A program made the translations under genes and the position numbers. Shown one piece after another: positions 1 to 12,634 of a stretch of DNA of 64,000 bases. The notes under the pieces were generated by a model. It made no database searches, was not told where the DNA came from, and saw nothing but the letters and a program-made list of their open reading frames with translations. Positions within the stretch are counted from its first letter, which is position 1. The number at the start of each line of letters is the position of its first letter. This stretch comes from Saccoglossus kowalevskii (lineage: Eukaryota > Hemichordata > Enteropneusta > Harrimaniidae): the NCBI RefSeq assembly GCF_000003605.2, contig NW_003156739.1, forward strand, positions 238,484-302,483, written 5' to 3'.

Positions 1-2060
1 ACTAGGTACAAAGACACAGTGAGGAGGTATACATATTCACATGGATTTATTTCCTGATTTGATCAAATATGGAGGCCTGGTGGCCATTTTGAATGTCAAA
101 ATCCTGTAAAATCCTTTTTTGGGTGTGTCCATCATCATTTCTCGGAGATGCCTGGACCAATTTTGCTGAGACTTGGTACAAAGACAGAGTGACCACTGGT
201 ACAGATGCACATTGATTTATTTTTTCAAGGAATCAATTAATGAGCTCATTTGCATATTTAATTATTAATTTGAATTCTTGTTAATATCTTGTGAACTAAA
301 TATTACAAATCAGACCAAACTTTGTGGAGACTTGATTTGTCAATATAAGATATATGCTATGCAATATTGAGTTTCAATTTAATAAACGAGCTCATTTGCA
401 TATTTAATTAATTTTGAATTTTTTGAACTAATTGTCCGAATGAGACTAAACTTGGTATAGACTTACTTGATCTGTCAATATAAGATGTTTGCTATGCAAA
501 ATTTAATTAATGAGCTAATTTGAATATTTAATTAATTTTGAATTTTTGTTAATATCTTGTGTAATAGTTCATGCATTTGCTATTTAATATTGACTCAATT
601 AAATTTCCATATTCAATTGATTGTGAATTTTTGTTAAAATTGATGCAAATTTTACCAAATTTAATAGAGATGTCCTAGCTGATAACTTTGAGTAACCTAC
701 TTTTGATTTTCAACTTGGTCTTCCTACCCAATTTTATACATATACATTCAAACTTTATAATTCATAGCCAACAAAGTGAGGGCTATATCATCTTCAGATG
801 ACTTGTTGTTATCATTGACTTTAAAACTAAAACAGTTTTTATCCAATGTCTTTCAAACTTAGATATTACAAGCCAAGTCCAGTTTTGGTTTATGTTCTCT
901 ATATAGTTTTCATTCTCCGAAATGTTGAAGTGTCAAGCTTCATTTTGCTAGTCCTTGTTTGGACGAAGTCCGAAAACGGGGACTTATATTTCAGTCTCCG
1001 TCCGTTCGTCCGTCTGTGCGTGCATCCGTGCGGAGTCATATTTCAGAATCTTTTGGACCAATTTTGTTTATTCTTTGCATGTGCCTAGTACTTTATTGAT
1101 GCAAATTTTACCAAATTCAATAGAGATGTCCTAGCTGATAACTTTGAGTAACCTACTTTTGATTTTCAACTTAGTCTTCCTACCCAATTTTATACATATA
1201 CATTCAAACTTTATAATTCATAGCCAACTAAGTGAGGGCTGTATCATCTTCAGATGACTTGTTGTTATCATTGACTTTAAAACTAAAACAGTTTTTATCC
1301 AATGTCTTTCAAACTTAGATATTACAAGGCAAGTCCAGTTTTGGTTTATGTTCTCTATATAGTTTTCATTCCTCGAAATGTTGAAGTGTCAAGCTAGTCC
1401 TTGTTCGGACGAAGTCCGAAAACGGGGACTTATATTTCGGTCTCCGTCCGTTCGTCCGTCTATGCGTGCATCCGTGCGGAGTCATATTTCAGAATCTTCT
1501 GGAACAATTTTGTTCATTCTTTGCATGTGCCTAGTACTTTATGTGGGACATATGCACATGCAGTGGTTTAGTGATTCAATTCAAAATGGCCGACTGGCAG
1601 CCATCTTGTTTTTTGAAAATGTTGTATTTTGGACATGCTTTGTCAGTTTTCATTCAAATTTGGCATATATTTTATACATGTTAGGATAAATGTCCATGAC
1701 AATTTGTTTCAAAATCGGATCAAGGATGGCCGATTGTCAGCCATCTGACTTTTTGGCCTTACTACTATATTTCCAAGATTTATGTACCATTTTCATTCGT
1801 ATTTGGCACATACATCATACATGTCACTTTGTTTCATAATCAGATCAAAGATGGCCGAATAACGGCTGTTTTTATTTTTGGCCATATTACTATATCTCTG
1901 TCACCCATGTATCATTTTCATTGATATTTAGCGTGTCGTAAATGGATACATGTACATGTCAATTCAATTTGCAATTTGATCAAATATGGCCGACTGGCGA
2001 CCATCTTGTTTGTTTAAAATGTGATAATTTGGACATGCTTTCACTTGTGATCTATGTTTT
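1..2060. repeat. Dispersed repeat DNA, no gene seen
   Basis: AT-rich repeats with recurring phrases such as 'aatttgcatatttaattaatt' pieces, 'gacttggtacaaaga' and 'aaaatggccgactgg'. The last phrase recurs at 10060, 10808, 48680, 48950 and 49070, marking an interspersed repeat family of unknown type. Confidence 0.7.
641..1542. repeat. Tandem duplication of a ~450-bp unit
   Basis: Bases 641-1096 and 1097-1542 are direct, head-to-tail copies with only scattered differences and one small deletion in the second (after about 1390). Both contain the short inverted stretch around 950-980 and 1400-1430 (gtcc..ttcggac / gtccgaaaacggggac). The open frames at 846-1088 and 1378-1689 are just the two copies of this repeat. 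Confidence 0.9.
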
Positions 2061-2074
2061 TCTTTGCTATGTCT

Positions 2075-2194
2075 TGTACTGGAGGGGTCGTCACGCAACA
2101 CGTGTTTGAATTCGATGTAAACAAACAATCTGTTGTATACGCAACTTTGTACTCAAGTTTCAAGGACACGCTCGCAACAACCCCTCCACTTTAA
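2075..2194. mobile_element. Short foldback MITE
   Basis: Ends are imperfect inverted repeats (ctggaggggtcgtcacgcaac at the left; gctcgcaacaacccctccac at the right) with TTAA at the right border. It resembles the longer TTAA-bordered MITEs elsewhere in the window. Confidence 0.6.
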
Positions 2195-2379
2195 TATGAC
2201 AAGCACAAAGAGAACTTTCACAAATTTAACAGGGACTGTGTCATTATCAATGACTTGTTCTATATATGTGTTTACAAGAGTCATTGCAATTTAAAAGCAA
2301 GCTAACATCAAAGCTCGAAATTATGCCAGATTCTCATTTCCGCAAATCCATGAGAATCTGAATTTATTCATATCAACAG

Positions 2380-2721
2380 AAATGACAGACAGAAAAAGAA
2401 GAAAGAGAAAAAGACGTAGAGGAAAGTTTAGCAAAAATGTTTGCTGCGATACAGTGAGAGTTTCCGAAACAACACATTCTGTGAATGACTCAAGTAAAGA
2501 AGAGACAAAATTGACTAAAAACCAAAGACGAAAAAAGCGAAAAAAGAAGCGACATTTCTTTCAGAGACTTGAGCAAGGAGGCAAGTCAAAAGTTAATTGC
2601 GTTGAATTCACCTACACACCCGAGTTGAAAGGTGAAAAATCAGAGGTTGAGACCACAGAGGAGAAAATCCAAGAATTACGTACCTTTCTCAGCAATGTTT
2701 GGGATGTTTATATTACTGAAG
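2380..2721 (+). CDS. ERICH1: ERICH1-like exon with basic clusters
   Basis: Acceptor atatcaacag, donor CTGAAG|gtaaca. Two bases complete an upstream codon, then 113 codons and one spare base. Contains the basic runs and the KIQELRTFLSNVWDVYITE helix. An ATG at 2382 could serve as a start if there is no upstream coding exon. Confidence 0.7.
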
Positions 2722-5182
2722 GTAACAAAGATTTCTCCTTTTTTTAGTTCTTTCACAACATGCTTACTCTCCATAATATAGTAATCTGGATTTCTAAAAG
2801 AGTTGTATAAATTCTCTCAATTGAATATGACAGGCAGAATTGTTGGTATGGGTGATTGTACACTGTACATCACATCAACTTTTCCTTTAAACAAACCGCT
2901 AACTCTATTGCTTTTATACTTGGCACATATGTTCCTTGGGCAGATTTCTGTGAGATTTGATCTTTCTGTGATGATGTCTTCAATTCCGAATTTATTGTAG
3001 ACTTCTTGTTGAAAACCTTTACTCAGAATACCTTGATACTTGGTATATATGATACTTGGGTGGACCTCTATTAGATTTGAACATTGATTGGAGATATATT
3101 GAATTTACAAATGTTAGCGAATATTTTTTTTTTTTTATTTTGAAAATGTTATTTTTGATCCCTTCTTAAATACTGCTACCGGTACTAAGAATTGCTTTGA
3201 TATTTTGTGTCTAGAAGTTTCAAAATATAAAGCTGTCAAAACATACATTCACTCACTTGTGTGGCTCCTGGTGGTTGTGTTTGTTTGTGTGTGCAATGTC
3301 ACAATACTGGGTTATCCTTCAGCCTTTCAACATTCACCGTTGTGCTTCATTTAGGCATAGACTGGTTGTGACGCAGTTGGCATGGTTATTTCTTGACATA
3401 ATTTCGTACGGAATATTATGGTAATATCTCAGTGCATTCACAGGCACACACGCATGAATATTATTTTCAACTTCTTCTTAAAAACTGCTATTACAATTGC
3501 TTTAATACTTTGTATATGTGTACCTCTATTAGATTTGATAATTACGTGATTACATTTACAATTACCGGTATGTAAATTTAGTGAATATAAGTTTTGGGCA
3601 AAAAAGTTATTGGTGATTTCTACTCAAAAACCTCTACTCTGTTTGCTGTGAGACTTGGTATATATGTACTTTGGGTGGACCTCTATCAGATTTGAACATT
3701 TTGTGACTATAATTTGAATTACTTAATGCATTCACACATAAGATTGTAATTTAATTGAGTCAAATTGAATTACAGTCCTGTATAGGGTTGCAATTTAATT
3801 GAATTTAATTAAATTGGAATTGCTTTCCTATATATGATGGCAATTTAATTAATAGAATCGTAAATCACAAATCAAGTTTAAGTGTTGACCATCTTTTATA
3901 ACAGGTATTGTAATGTTATTTTTATAGTAGGAAGGCTTCCTAACATCTGAACTAAATCTACATATTCACAGGACACTCAATATTAATGGCTTTCACACCT
4001 GCAAACATTATGGGTTTCCAATCCTTATCTCAAGGGGTATCATGGCTCCCCGTTTCTTTCATAGTGTTTCTGTGGTTGGGTTTGGTCGACCACATTTCAA
4101 CATGAGATAGGACTTCAACTTGAACTTGAAAACTAACGAATCACTTGTTCAACATAAGCTCCATTTATTGCTGAAGTGTAAACATCTGGTAGTTACAGAG
4201 ACTTGTAGAAAGTCATAAAAGCACAAACAGTGCATGAAATAGATTAAAAACTGACGAGGACTACACTAGAACAGAACTATCATTAAACTTTAAAAGGAAG
4301 AATAAAACATTGAGGCATTTTCCACGCAGGCAGAGGTTAACCAAACTAATCAGGGAATATCAGCAAGAAAGGAAGGATGGAATGTTTTTGATTGATTTCT
4401 ATACAAAGTGAAACAAAATAATTATGTATAACATCTATAAACACACTACTCGGAATTACTCATTAAATTGGAACAAATCACATAAATCAATAAATAAATA
4501 GAAATAATCAACATCAAAAACCCACCTATGACTTATTATGGTTTCAATGATAGTTTCTATTAGGGCTGCCTGAGTTACAATATAGCTCATAGCCAACTCA
4601 ATAACCTAAATATAAAACTGTGTGTGCTCAACAGTACTTTCCCAAGATGCTTAGTTTTACTGTCTTTGCAGCTCACCTCAGTAGAGAAACTGCAATGGTA
4701 CAGCAACTGGAAACTCCATTCAATCGTCTTCTAACGAGTCTTAGCAATACAGATTCAACAGCTGTTACTCCAATGATAAAACTGAGACAGTCGTTAAGTG
4801 CTGGAAATGAAATAGATATCCAGACATGGATGAAACAAGTCAAGGAGGACAGTTCATTACATGAAGGTAAGTTACAGTGTTTATGGTACCAGTGTTAGAG
4901 CATTGGCACCTTTATTAAATTGTGAACAGTAATATACGTGTACATTGTACATGTAATTAACATTGTTTTAGCAATTTAGCAAATATTTGTTAAAACCATA
5001 TATACTAGTACAAATATGCAGTGCACAACCACCTGTATGTACACTAAATCTTGTATACACACTGATATTATTAACATTATGACTTTTTGTTGATTTTTTT
5101 ATTTTCAGAGGAAATGAGTGTTTTTCTGCTCCTCATTAAATATTGGATAAAGATGAATCACGACAGCAGTGCTACAAGCTGA
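2380..5182 (+). CDS. ERICH1: ERICH1-like protein, C-terminal three exons (5' part missing)
   Basis: Three exons (2380-2721, 4672-4866, 5109-5182) join in phase to 203 codons from the first ATG plus a stop. The product begins with lysine/arginine clusters (DRKRRKRKRRRGKF, NQRRKKRKKKRHFF), then VEFTYTPE, then a conserved C-terminal helical region ending KYWIKMNHDSSATS. Human ERICH1 has the same layout from memory: basic runs, a VSFMYQPE-like motif, a final region from ILNFLKSTQEMY to FFSYWITHILPEKSSD. The glutamate-rich repeat that names the human protein is absent. Function is not established in the family. The first exon follows an acceptor, so N-terminal exons should exist upstream; I found none in 1-2379, which is repeat DNA. 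Confidence 0.72.
4672..4866 (+). CDS. ERICH1: ERICH1-like penultimate exon
   Basis: Acceptor actgtctttgcag behind a pyrimidine tract, donor GAAG|gtaagt. Encodes HLSRETAMVQQLETPFNRLL and IKLRQSLSAGNEIDIQTW. Using the AG at 4670-4671 rather than earlier ones is the choice that keeps phase with the exon ending at 2721. Confidence 0.75.
5109..5182 (+). CDS. ERICH1: ERICH1-like last exon with stop
   Basis: Acceptor ttttttattttcag. Encodes EEMSVFLLLIKYWIKMN then HDSSATS and TGA, comparable to the VISAFFSYWITH... end of human ERICH1. An AATAAA-like signal (aaaataaatt) is seen near 5493. Confidence 0.72.
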
Positions 5183-6485
5183 GCTGAAGCCATATTGCTA
5201 AAAGGTCGTTTGGGCATGAACTGTTCAAGTAGAACATATTAGCTGTGAAGAAGCTCTTGAACATCATGCACAACACGCATGTCTCTAGAATCCATCAAGG
5301 GAAGCCCTAGTCATCAGTAAGTCTGAGTTTGGCTGGTGTGAGAAATATATATTCACTCCAAGTGAATATATCGTCAAGTACCTGTCGTCTGATCCAGTTG
5401 AGGTTTCATTTCCATATGTTATGAGGAAGATGTAATTAATTCCTTGTAAAAATTTGTTCAAAATAATCAACTAGATTTGCATACATGGTTAAAATAAATT
5501 AATATTTAAAGTACAAATTGAACAACCAAAAGGGATCAAACCCCAAACCTGGGTATGTGTATCACAGACACAATGGGAAAGTAAAACTCATTTACTGAGA
5601 TTCATTCACTAATAATACTTTGAAGAAATGTCTCCATGTGCCTGTGTTTAATTTGACTTGCTGGCATAGAGCATTAACTGGCCAAAATAATATTATGATA
5701 GCCCTGTAACCTATTTCCAAACATGGAACAAGTTTTTTGTTACAAAATTCATTATTATATGACGGCGTGAAACAATTTGAACATACAACTGTATCATTGA
5801 ACATTGAGAGCCATAGCCAGATGCAAACACTGCATAGAATGATACTGTTTTGCATGCATAATCAGTATTATTATGTTAATAAGTAGTGCGTTTGGAAGAA
5901 TATATATGCAAATATAGATTTGGAGGAAAATCCAGAGATTTTGCCATGTAAATTAGCACAGCGGTGGTGGTGCATGTATAGCAGGCATAGTTACACACGA
6001 GTCACAGAGATTACCCAAGGTGCACTAGAACCCATTATGTAAATTACGCCATATGAATATGTAAGGAGTGTGCATGTATGGTACAAAATGTATTTCAAAT
6101 ATGCATATAACTATATGTAGCTTTAGTAGATAACGGTTCACATCTTTGTAGCTGTTGATTTTTTTCTCAATTCACACACACTCTGCACACATCATATGAA
6201 AAAGATAATGCCCAGAAGAAGCCGGATCTGTGAAATTAATTTATCACAGAAGATTCTCATCTAGCATACCAATAGCTGTACGTATCGCATTATTCGATGA
6301 ACTTATTGAAACTAAAGAAATCTTGAGTAGAATAAAAACAAACCGTAATTTATTCATAAATTGAAAAGTTTTCACTTAATCCCATTTGAAGGAAACAATG
6401 GTTCGCACTTTACAATTCCAGAACCTGGGTCTCAAGAGTTGTTGGGTAATTAGCATGTAACCACCATCCCTTGCTTAAATGCTTA
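5183..6485. other. Intergenic, nothing recognised
   Basis: AT-rich DNA between the ERICH1-like stop codon and the Harbinger element. It probably includes the 3' UTR at its left. No conserved frame, RNA gene or element was recognised. Confidence 0.5.
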
Positions 6486-7095
6486 GTTCACACCATCATC
6501 GTTTTGATGGCACTTTAAAGCGGCACAAAAGCCTAACAAAGCTTGATTAAAGCGTCGGGGTCGTAATAGATAGTGGAAAGCTTGGAGTAAAGTGGAACAT
6601 TCGGCAAGAGCGCCAACAAATTTTAAACTGTTTGAACATTTTTGATGCTCTGTCATGAATTGATTAAAGTGCAGAGAGCGTATCAAAGCTTAAGAAAGCT
6701 TGATTCAAAGCATAGGAAAGCTTAACAGAGCTTGGTTCAATGCGGAGAACCCAGCCTTCACGGTCTGTCACCAATTGACATGCTTCGTTAAGATGTCTCA
6801 AGATTTTCTACGATCTGGCATGAAGATCTGTCACGAGGTCAGACGTTTTCATCAAGGTACGCTTTTGTGAAGGACTCTCGCGCATTCCCGCGAATTGAGA
6901 TGCTTTGATCAAGGATTGGCACACTTTGTTAGGCTTTGTTACGCTTGGCAAGCCAAATCTCGCTCTCTCACGCTTCTTCACATGCTCCTTCAATACCCAC
7001 ACTCTGTCTCCATCCCTATAATAATAGCTCATTGAATTCATTGTTTTCAAACAAAGAAGTATGCTGAACCTGAAAAACTACTAAAAAACACAAAG

Positions 7096-7661
7096 ATGGG
7101 ACCCAAGAGAGGTAGAGATGCAGCAAAGAAGAGCCAGAGAGGGACAGGCAGAGGCCAGGTAGCTGAAAGGCCGAGGTCTCCAACACCATCCCTGGCAGAA
7201 GATGAAGTCATGGTTCCAGAGCCAGAACAGCCACAGTCTCACCCTGCAGGGGATGATCTCTCAGACATCACATCACACCAGTGCCAGCAGCAGCCGCTTG
7301 CAAAAAGCATGCAAACAAACCGTACTACTATTCGACACTGACAGAGGCGCAAAAAGAAGAGGTCATTGCCTGGCTAAAAGACAATTCCTCCATCTACCCA
7401 AAGAGAATGACAGATTATAAAGACTCACAGAAAGCTGGGAGGTAAGATAAGCTATGGGAGGACATAGCTACTGACATGGGTGTTGAGGTGGCAGCCCTCA
7501 AAACCTTTTACAAGTCCAACCATACCCAGATAAGCCTCCTCAAGAGGACTGTGGGGAAGTCAGGTGAGGTTGCTGAGACAGTCGAGGACCTGTCTGCCAT
7601 GGACAAGTGGGTGTGGGAGAAGTTCTCTTTCCTCAAACTGTGGAACGCAGAAACTTGGTGA
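7096..7661 (+). pseudogene. Harbinger MADF-domain (Myb-like) protein, broken
   Basis: The first frame (7096-7341) begins MGPKRGRDAAKKSQRGTG and is proline/glutamine-rich. From about 7340 a different frame reads EEVIAWLKDNSSIYPKRMTD, and the frame from 7476 reads MGVEVAALKTFYKSNHTQI, LLKRTVGKSGEVAET and WVWEKFSFLKLW. Together these fit the MADF domain of PIF/Harbinger accessory proteins. At least one frameshift near 7330 and a stop near 7447 separate the parts. A glutamine-rich tail (about 7960-8010) follows. Confidence 0.72.
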
Positions 7662-8048
7662 GCATCCGTGGTAGAGGTAGACAGAGGGGAACACCAGCAA
7701 CCGCCACAGCTACTGGGCCAGCAGTACCCCCACCAACAGCAGTCGTCATCCAGTCAGACACTGTGTCAGAGTCTCAGTCTACAGAGCCCCCCTCTTGAAG
7801 ACTCTCCACAGAGAGTGTTGACTTGAAGCGAAGTCTCATGGACTTTATGTCCAGCAAGACATATAGATGAGGGTCTGGCACAGCTTCCTGGGGACATCAA
7901 ATGGGCCTTCACAGACCCATGGCAGTGCTACTCGAGGGACAGAGGCAGGCTGAAGAGCGCCAGCAGATGTTCCAGCAGATGCCCACCTACCCACAGCAGC
8001 AGCAACAGGTCGCCATATCCAGCCACAACTTCAGTTGTACCTACCAAG

Positions 8049-8530
8049 CTAACCAGCAGGCAGTACCCCCCAAAGAATGGTGTCCCAGGCACCAACTGCA
8101 TGGGGGACATTCCACCTCTGTTCAAACTGCTGGGCAAGGTTTCTCCATGCTTCAGGGGTGGTAGGTGAGTTGAAGACCTCATCTTTATATGCCTGTGTGG
8201 CCGTGCACACTTCTGGAATCAGCTCTGATATGGTGGAGATACCACATCTGAATCTATTTGCCAGTGACCTGTTGTTGCCAGATGTCTCGAGGTGATTGCC
8301 AGCTTGAGGCCAGCTGACAGGGGTGCCTGTAGTTAGTCTGCTGCTTCTGGATGACTGGTGCCACTCTCTCCAGGATGTCATCAAATATCTCAAGGGTCAA
8401 TCTGGTGAAGTTTCTGAAGGCAGGGGGGTCTTCTAATCTGAGTTGTGTGTCCAGGAGGCTGCTGTAATGACCATACTGCGGTCTTCTTTCTTCAGTGAGC
8501 CATGGCCTGGTCCAGCAGCACCTGATAAAT
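8049..8530 (-). pseudogene. Harbinger DDE transposase, N-terminal fragment
   Basis: Read on -, 8530 to 8290 gives [39 protein letters not shown] and [10 protein letters not shown]; 8240 to 8070 gives [39 protein letters not shown] and PHAVGAWD. These are the conserved blocks of PIF/Harbinger transposases up to the first catalytic Asp (normally GAIDGKH). A frame change lies near 8290, and the sequence stops resembling the family after GAWD, so the rest of the catalytic domain is missing. Confidence 0.8.
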
Positions 8531-9055
8531 GGTCTTCTCCCTCCTGCTGGTAGGTCAACCTCCTCTTGTCTTTATTGTTCTTTCTCCCTGTCCTCCACCT
8601 CAATGGCTAGGGTGTAGTTATACAGCAGGGAGACAAACATCATGTATTCTTCAGATAGATCATGCTCTGGTACATCTGGATCTTGTTGTTCTGCCACCGT
8701 GTTCTAGAGTCAAAGATGCGATTATTTTGTGGATCTGTTGCATCTTTATATAGGCTCAGGATCAAAGGCAGCATTAAATCGGTGATCTCAATATTTTCCC
8801 ATTTGTAACAGAGATTAACAGAGCATAACAATGCACAACATATCGTATCTGAGCCTGATTTAAAACCTCATAATCGCACCAAAGCGTATTAAAGCTTATC
8901 AAAGCATGATTTCAAGCGTAACAAAGCCTGATCAAAGCGTGAGGAACCGTAACAAGTCCCACAAAGCGGCAACCTATTCGTTTTTGGAAAAGTAAACAAA
9001 AATGACGGCGCATTGCTCGCCGATTTAAAGCACGGCATTCGCCGTTAGTGTGAAC

Positions 9056-11780
9056 GGTGTACATGTTGGTGTCTTAAATGTATATATAAATTAATGTACT
9101 CAACAGATCAAAAACTCATCCTTTACATATTCAGCAATAACACAAATTGAAAACAAAATATCCCTACCTGCTTGGTCCGTATGTATTCACAGAGACTAGC
9201 AACAATATCAGAGTGCTGTAAAGCTACATATCAAGCGACTCAGACTAGATTTCAAGATAGTATAAATTAAGCCACTAACAGACAGCCATTTTGTTCTAGA
9301 TATGTTGAATTTTCTGCTTTATACTTATCTGTTTCAACAGCCTTGGTATCTGTTATTAGTGTGCCACAAAATGGGTGATAAGCAACGATTTTCCTCGTCA
9401 AAGTTCCTATGCATATCAGTCAAACAAGAAGCTTAAGATTGTTGTGGTTCATGTTTGCGAGTCAAAAAGCAGTCACTATTTCATCTTTTCAGTTCACGCA
9501 CGACAAAGGGTTGTGAATTTAATGGACATAACTACGGTAGTTAATACTACCGGTATTAACATTCCTTCAGAGTATTTTGAAGCTCACTCAGGAAATTTAA
9601 TTTGCATATATTATATGAAAAAATTAAAGTCAGCTATTGTGCATTTAAGTAAAAGCCCATGTAGCATAGTAATATTCTAAGCAACTTGCTGTTTTGGTAC
9701 TACATATTAAAATTGAATTGTTTTGACAGCTTTGACATCTGAGCATGTCATTTAATGGCTGATCCAAACATAAACCATAACTTGCATACCGTTCCTATTC
9801 ACATCTTTCAACAACATTCAAACATGACCCAGAAGGAATCTGTGGTTAATTTGTTGACTACCCTCAAGCGAAATCCAACAGTAAATCAGAAGGCAGTCAC
9901 TAGTTATTAGTCCCCGTTCGGACAACAAATATGTTTTTACCTTTGTGCGTCTGAACCTGTATCTTAGACATGCCTGGACCAGTCGTAATCAAACTTTACA
10001 CGTACATCATACATAATACATTATACATATGCACATCAATTTCACGATCTGATTCAAAATGGCCGAATAATGGCCATTTTGTGCTACAAAATCATCAAAA
10101 TCAAACATTTATGGATGGATTTTGTTTAAACTTGATACATACGTTGAATATTATGGGACCTTCATGCACATTGACTGGCGGCCATTTTGTTTTAATGAAT
10201 GCAGTTCCAGTGCCATATCTCTGCCATGCTTTGACTGATTACAGCCAAAACAAAGTCAGCTTGGACATTCAGTTGTGAGACGTGAAAAAAAAAAACGCTG
10301 TCAGTGATACATTTCGAGAATAAAAGAACGAAAATAAACGCAATCAAAGGCGCCGACCACGCGCGTTGGAAATAAAATAGCATTCGCATCTTTCACTCAC
10401 GCAAACGCACACACACGTGCTATTTCTGTATATTGAATACGTTGGCAACGAAAAGGAAATTTTAAATCATCTTTGTATTAACACAACTTGAAAGCAACAC
10501 CCTCACAATGAATATACTAGTATGTTTATCAGCCATCAATGAAGCAGACTGCGGTGGTTATGTTGCTAAGACGAAGGACATGCGAGAGTGCTATTACATT
10601 ACGCTCGTCTATTACACGTTAAAGTATCCAACTTTCCGAATAAATAAACGTGGATTAGTATCAGCAATAATTTCTAGTACTGCCTGGATAATTGCGTATT
10701 TTTAGTTCACATCGGGCATATCCTTGTACAGGATTTTTTGAACGATGTCTCAAATTTCCGAAGGAATATTCAAATAAGTTGGGATGAATATGAATTGAAT
10801 ATATTCAAAATGGCCGACTGGTGGCTATTTTGTTTTAATTAATGCTGTTCCAGAGCAATATTTCTCAATGTGGACAAGTACTCGTTTGGCGATCAGATAC
10901 AAGATGTTGAAAAATCATCATAATCAAGAATCATCTTCTGGATTCATACTTCTGACATGTTCATGTTCCAACTATATTACATGTACATGTACTATAAACA
11001 AAACTCTATATCATAAATTTGATAAATAACGTGGACTGTGCCATGCATGGCTTGTTCACTTCAGTTTACATGAGCAAAAAGGCTTACGAAGGTTTACAAA
11101 GACTTGTGGCTTACATTTTAGGCTATGGCACATGTGCAAATAGATAATAGTGCACTATCTGCAGTATTTAATTTTCCATGAGGGATGACTCAATTCTCAA
11201 AGGTATTGGTGTACTCGTCATAGTATTTGTTTTCCAAAAGGGGGGAATGTGAGTTCATTAGCTTTCAGTGAAAACAGGGACAATGATGTATAGGGTACCG
11301 CCTCGTGGCATTTATCTCACTTTCACTGGCAAACAAGTAATGTACAACACTAAGAAGTTTTCAATTTGTATTTATTACGATAAAAGGCAAATGAAATGCA
11401 GTGCTCAGATAATACTGTTAAATGGCAGTGTAAAATGTGCAAGAGTAAAAAGATATGCACAGTATAGGACAAAAAATCCCAAACTAAATTTAGATTTTGA
11501 GGTGGAATGTAAGTGAAAGACAAAAACTAATAGTTTCCGAATTTATTTATTTCAATTTTGTTTTGATATTTCAATATTTCAAAACAAGTTTGGAGTAGCT
11601 CCTCAAAGTTCAACCCATGTTGTCACACATTTTGGCACTTAATGCTAAATTTGTTTCCATGAAAAGCTTTTTACCAATTTCTGTTATAACACTTTACACA
11701 CCGAAGTAATCTTATGTCACAAATCAACAATCAATATTATCTTTGAAAAATAAATTGATACCGTAACTATAAATTGGAAC
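9056..11780. repeat. Repeat-rich intergenic DNA, no gene seen
   Basis: 9905-10210 and 10785-11080 belong to the 'aaaatggccgactggnggccattttgtt' family, the second aligning well with 49060-49270. The frames at 9970-10278 and 10508-10705 fall in or beside these repeats and show no known protein. Confidence 0.6.
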
Positions 11781-11795
11781 TTAAAGCGGGAGAGT

Positions 11796-12521
11796 NNNNN
11801 NNNNNNNNNNNNNNNNNNNNNNNNNNNNNNNNNNNNNNNNNNNNNNNNNNNNNNNNNNNNNNNNNNNNNNNNNNNNNNNNNNNNNNNNNNNNNNNNNNNN
11901 NNNNNNNNNNNNNNNNNNNNNNNNNNNNNNNNNNNNNNNNNNNNNNNNNNNNNNNNNNNNNNNNNNNNNNNNNNNNNNNNNNNNNNNNNNNNNNNNNNNN
12001 NNNNNNNNNNNNNNNNNNNNNNNNNNNNNNNNNNNNNNNNNNNNNNNNNNNNNNNNNNNNNNNNNNNNNNNNNNNNNNNNNNNNNNNNNNNNNNNNNNNN
12101 NNNNNNNNNNNNNNNNNNNNNNNNNNNNNNNNNNNNNNNNNNNNNNNNNNNNNNNNNNNNNNNNNNNNNNNNNNNNNNNNNNNNNNNNNNNNNNNNNNNN
12201 NNNNNNNNNNNNNNNNNNNNNNNNNNNNNNNNNNNNNNNNNNNNNNNNNNNNNNNNNNNNNNNNNNNNNNNNNNNNNNNNNNNNNNNNNNNNNNNNNNNN
12301 NNNNNNNNNNNNNNNNNNNNNNNNNNNNNNNNNNNNNNNNNNNNNNNNNNNNNNNNNNNNNNNNNNNNNNNNNNNNNNNNNNNNNNNNNNNNNNNNNNNN
12401 NNNNNNNNNNNNNNNNNNNNNNNNNNNNNNNNNNNNNNNNNNNNNNNNNNNNNNNNNNNNNNNNNNNNNNNNNNNNNNNNNNNNNNNNNNNNNNNNNNNN
12501 NNNNNNNNNNNNNNNNNNNNN
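11796..12521. other. Assembly gap (726 N)
   Basis: Run of N. The two long open frames spanning it are artefacts of unknown bases. The left edge (11781-11795, ttaaagcgggagagt) is the terminus of the TTAA-bordered MITE family seen at 12635 and 42553, so the unsequenced stretch probably starts inside such an element. Confidence 0.97.
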
Positions 12522-12634
12522 TTTCCGTGGAAACAAGTTAAGGTACTTCAGATTTGTATTTTCTCTTTGACATTTAATTGATAAATTTGTACTCTTCCAT
12601 ATTTTACGAGCTAGCCACTTCCATTCTTAAAGCC

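Larger units (their letters stand above)
6486..9055. mobile_element. PIF/Harbinger DNA transposon, decayed
   Basis: Bounded by an imperfect terminal inverted repeat: GTTCACACC... at 6486 and ...GTTAGTGTGAAC ending at 9055; both continue into a GC-richer ctttaaa(g/t)cggc motif. Sub-terminal copies of aaagctt/aaagcg crowd both ends (6510-6740 and 8870-8960). Inside are the two genes usual for this superfamily in divergent arrangement: a MADF/Myb-like DNA-binding protein on + (7096-7661) and a DDE transposase on - (8049-8530). Both are broken, so the element is not autonomous. I see no convincing 3-bp target duplication. Confidence 0.82.

Noticed and set aside
11774-12541. Long open frames on both strands
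   Set aside because: They consist of N and are an artefact of the assembly gap.
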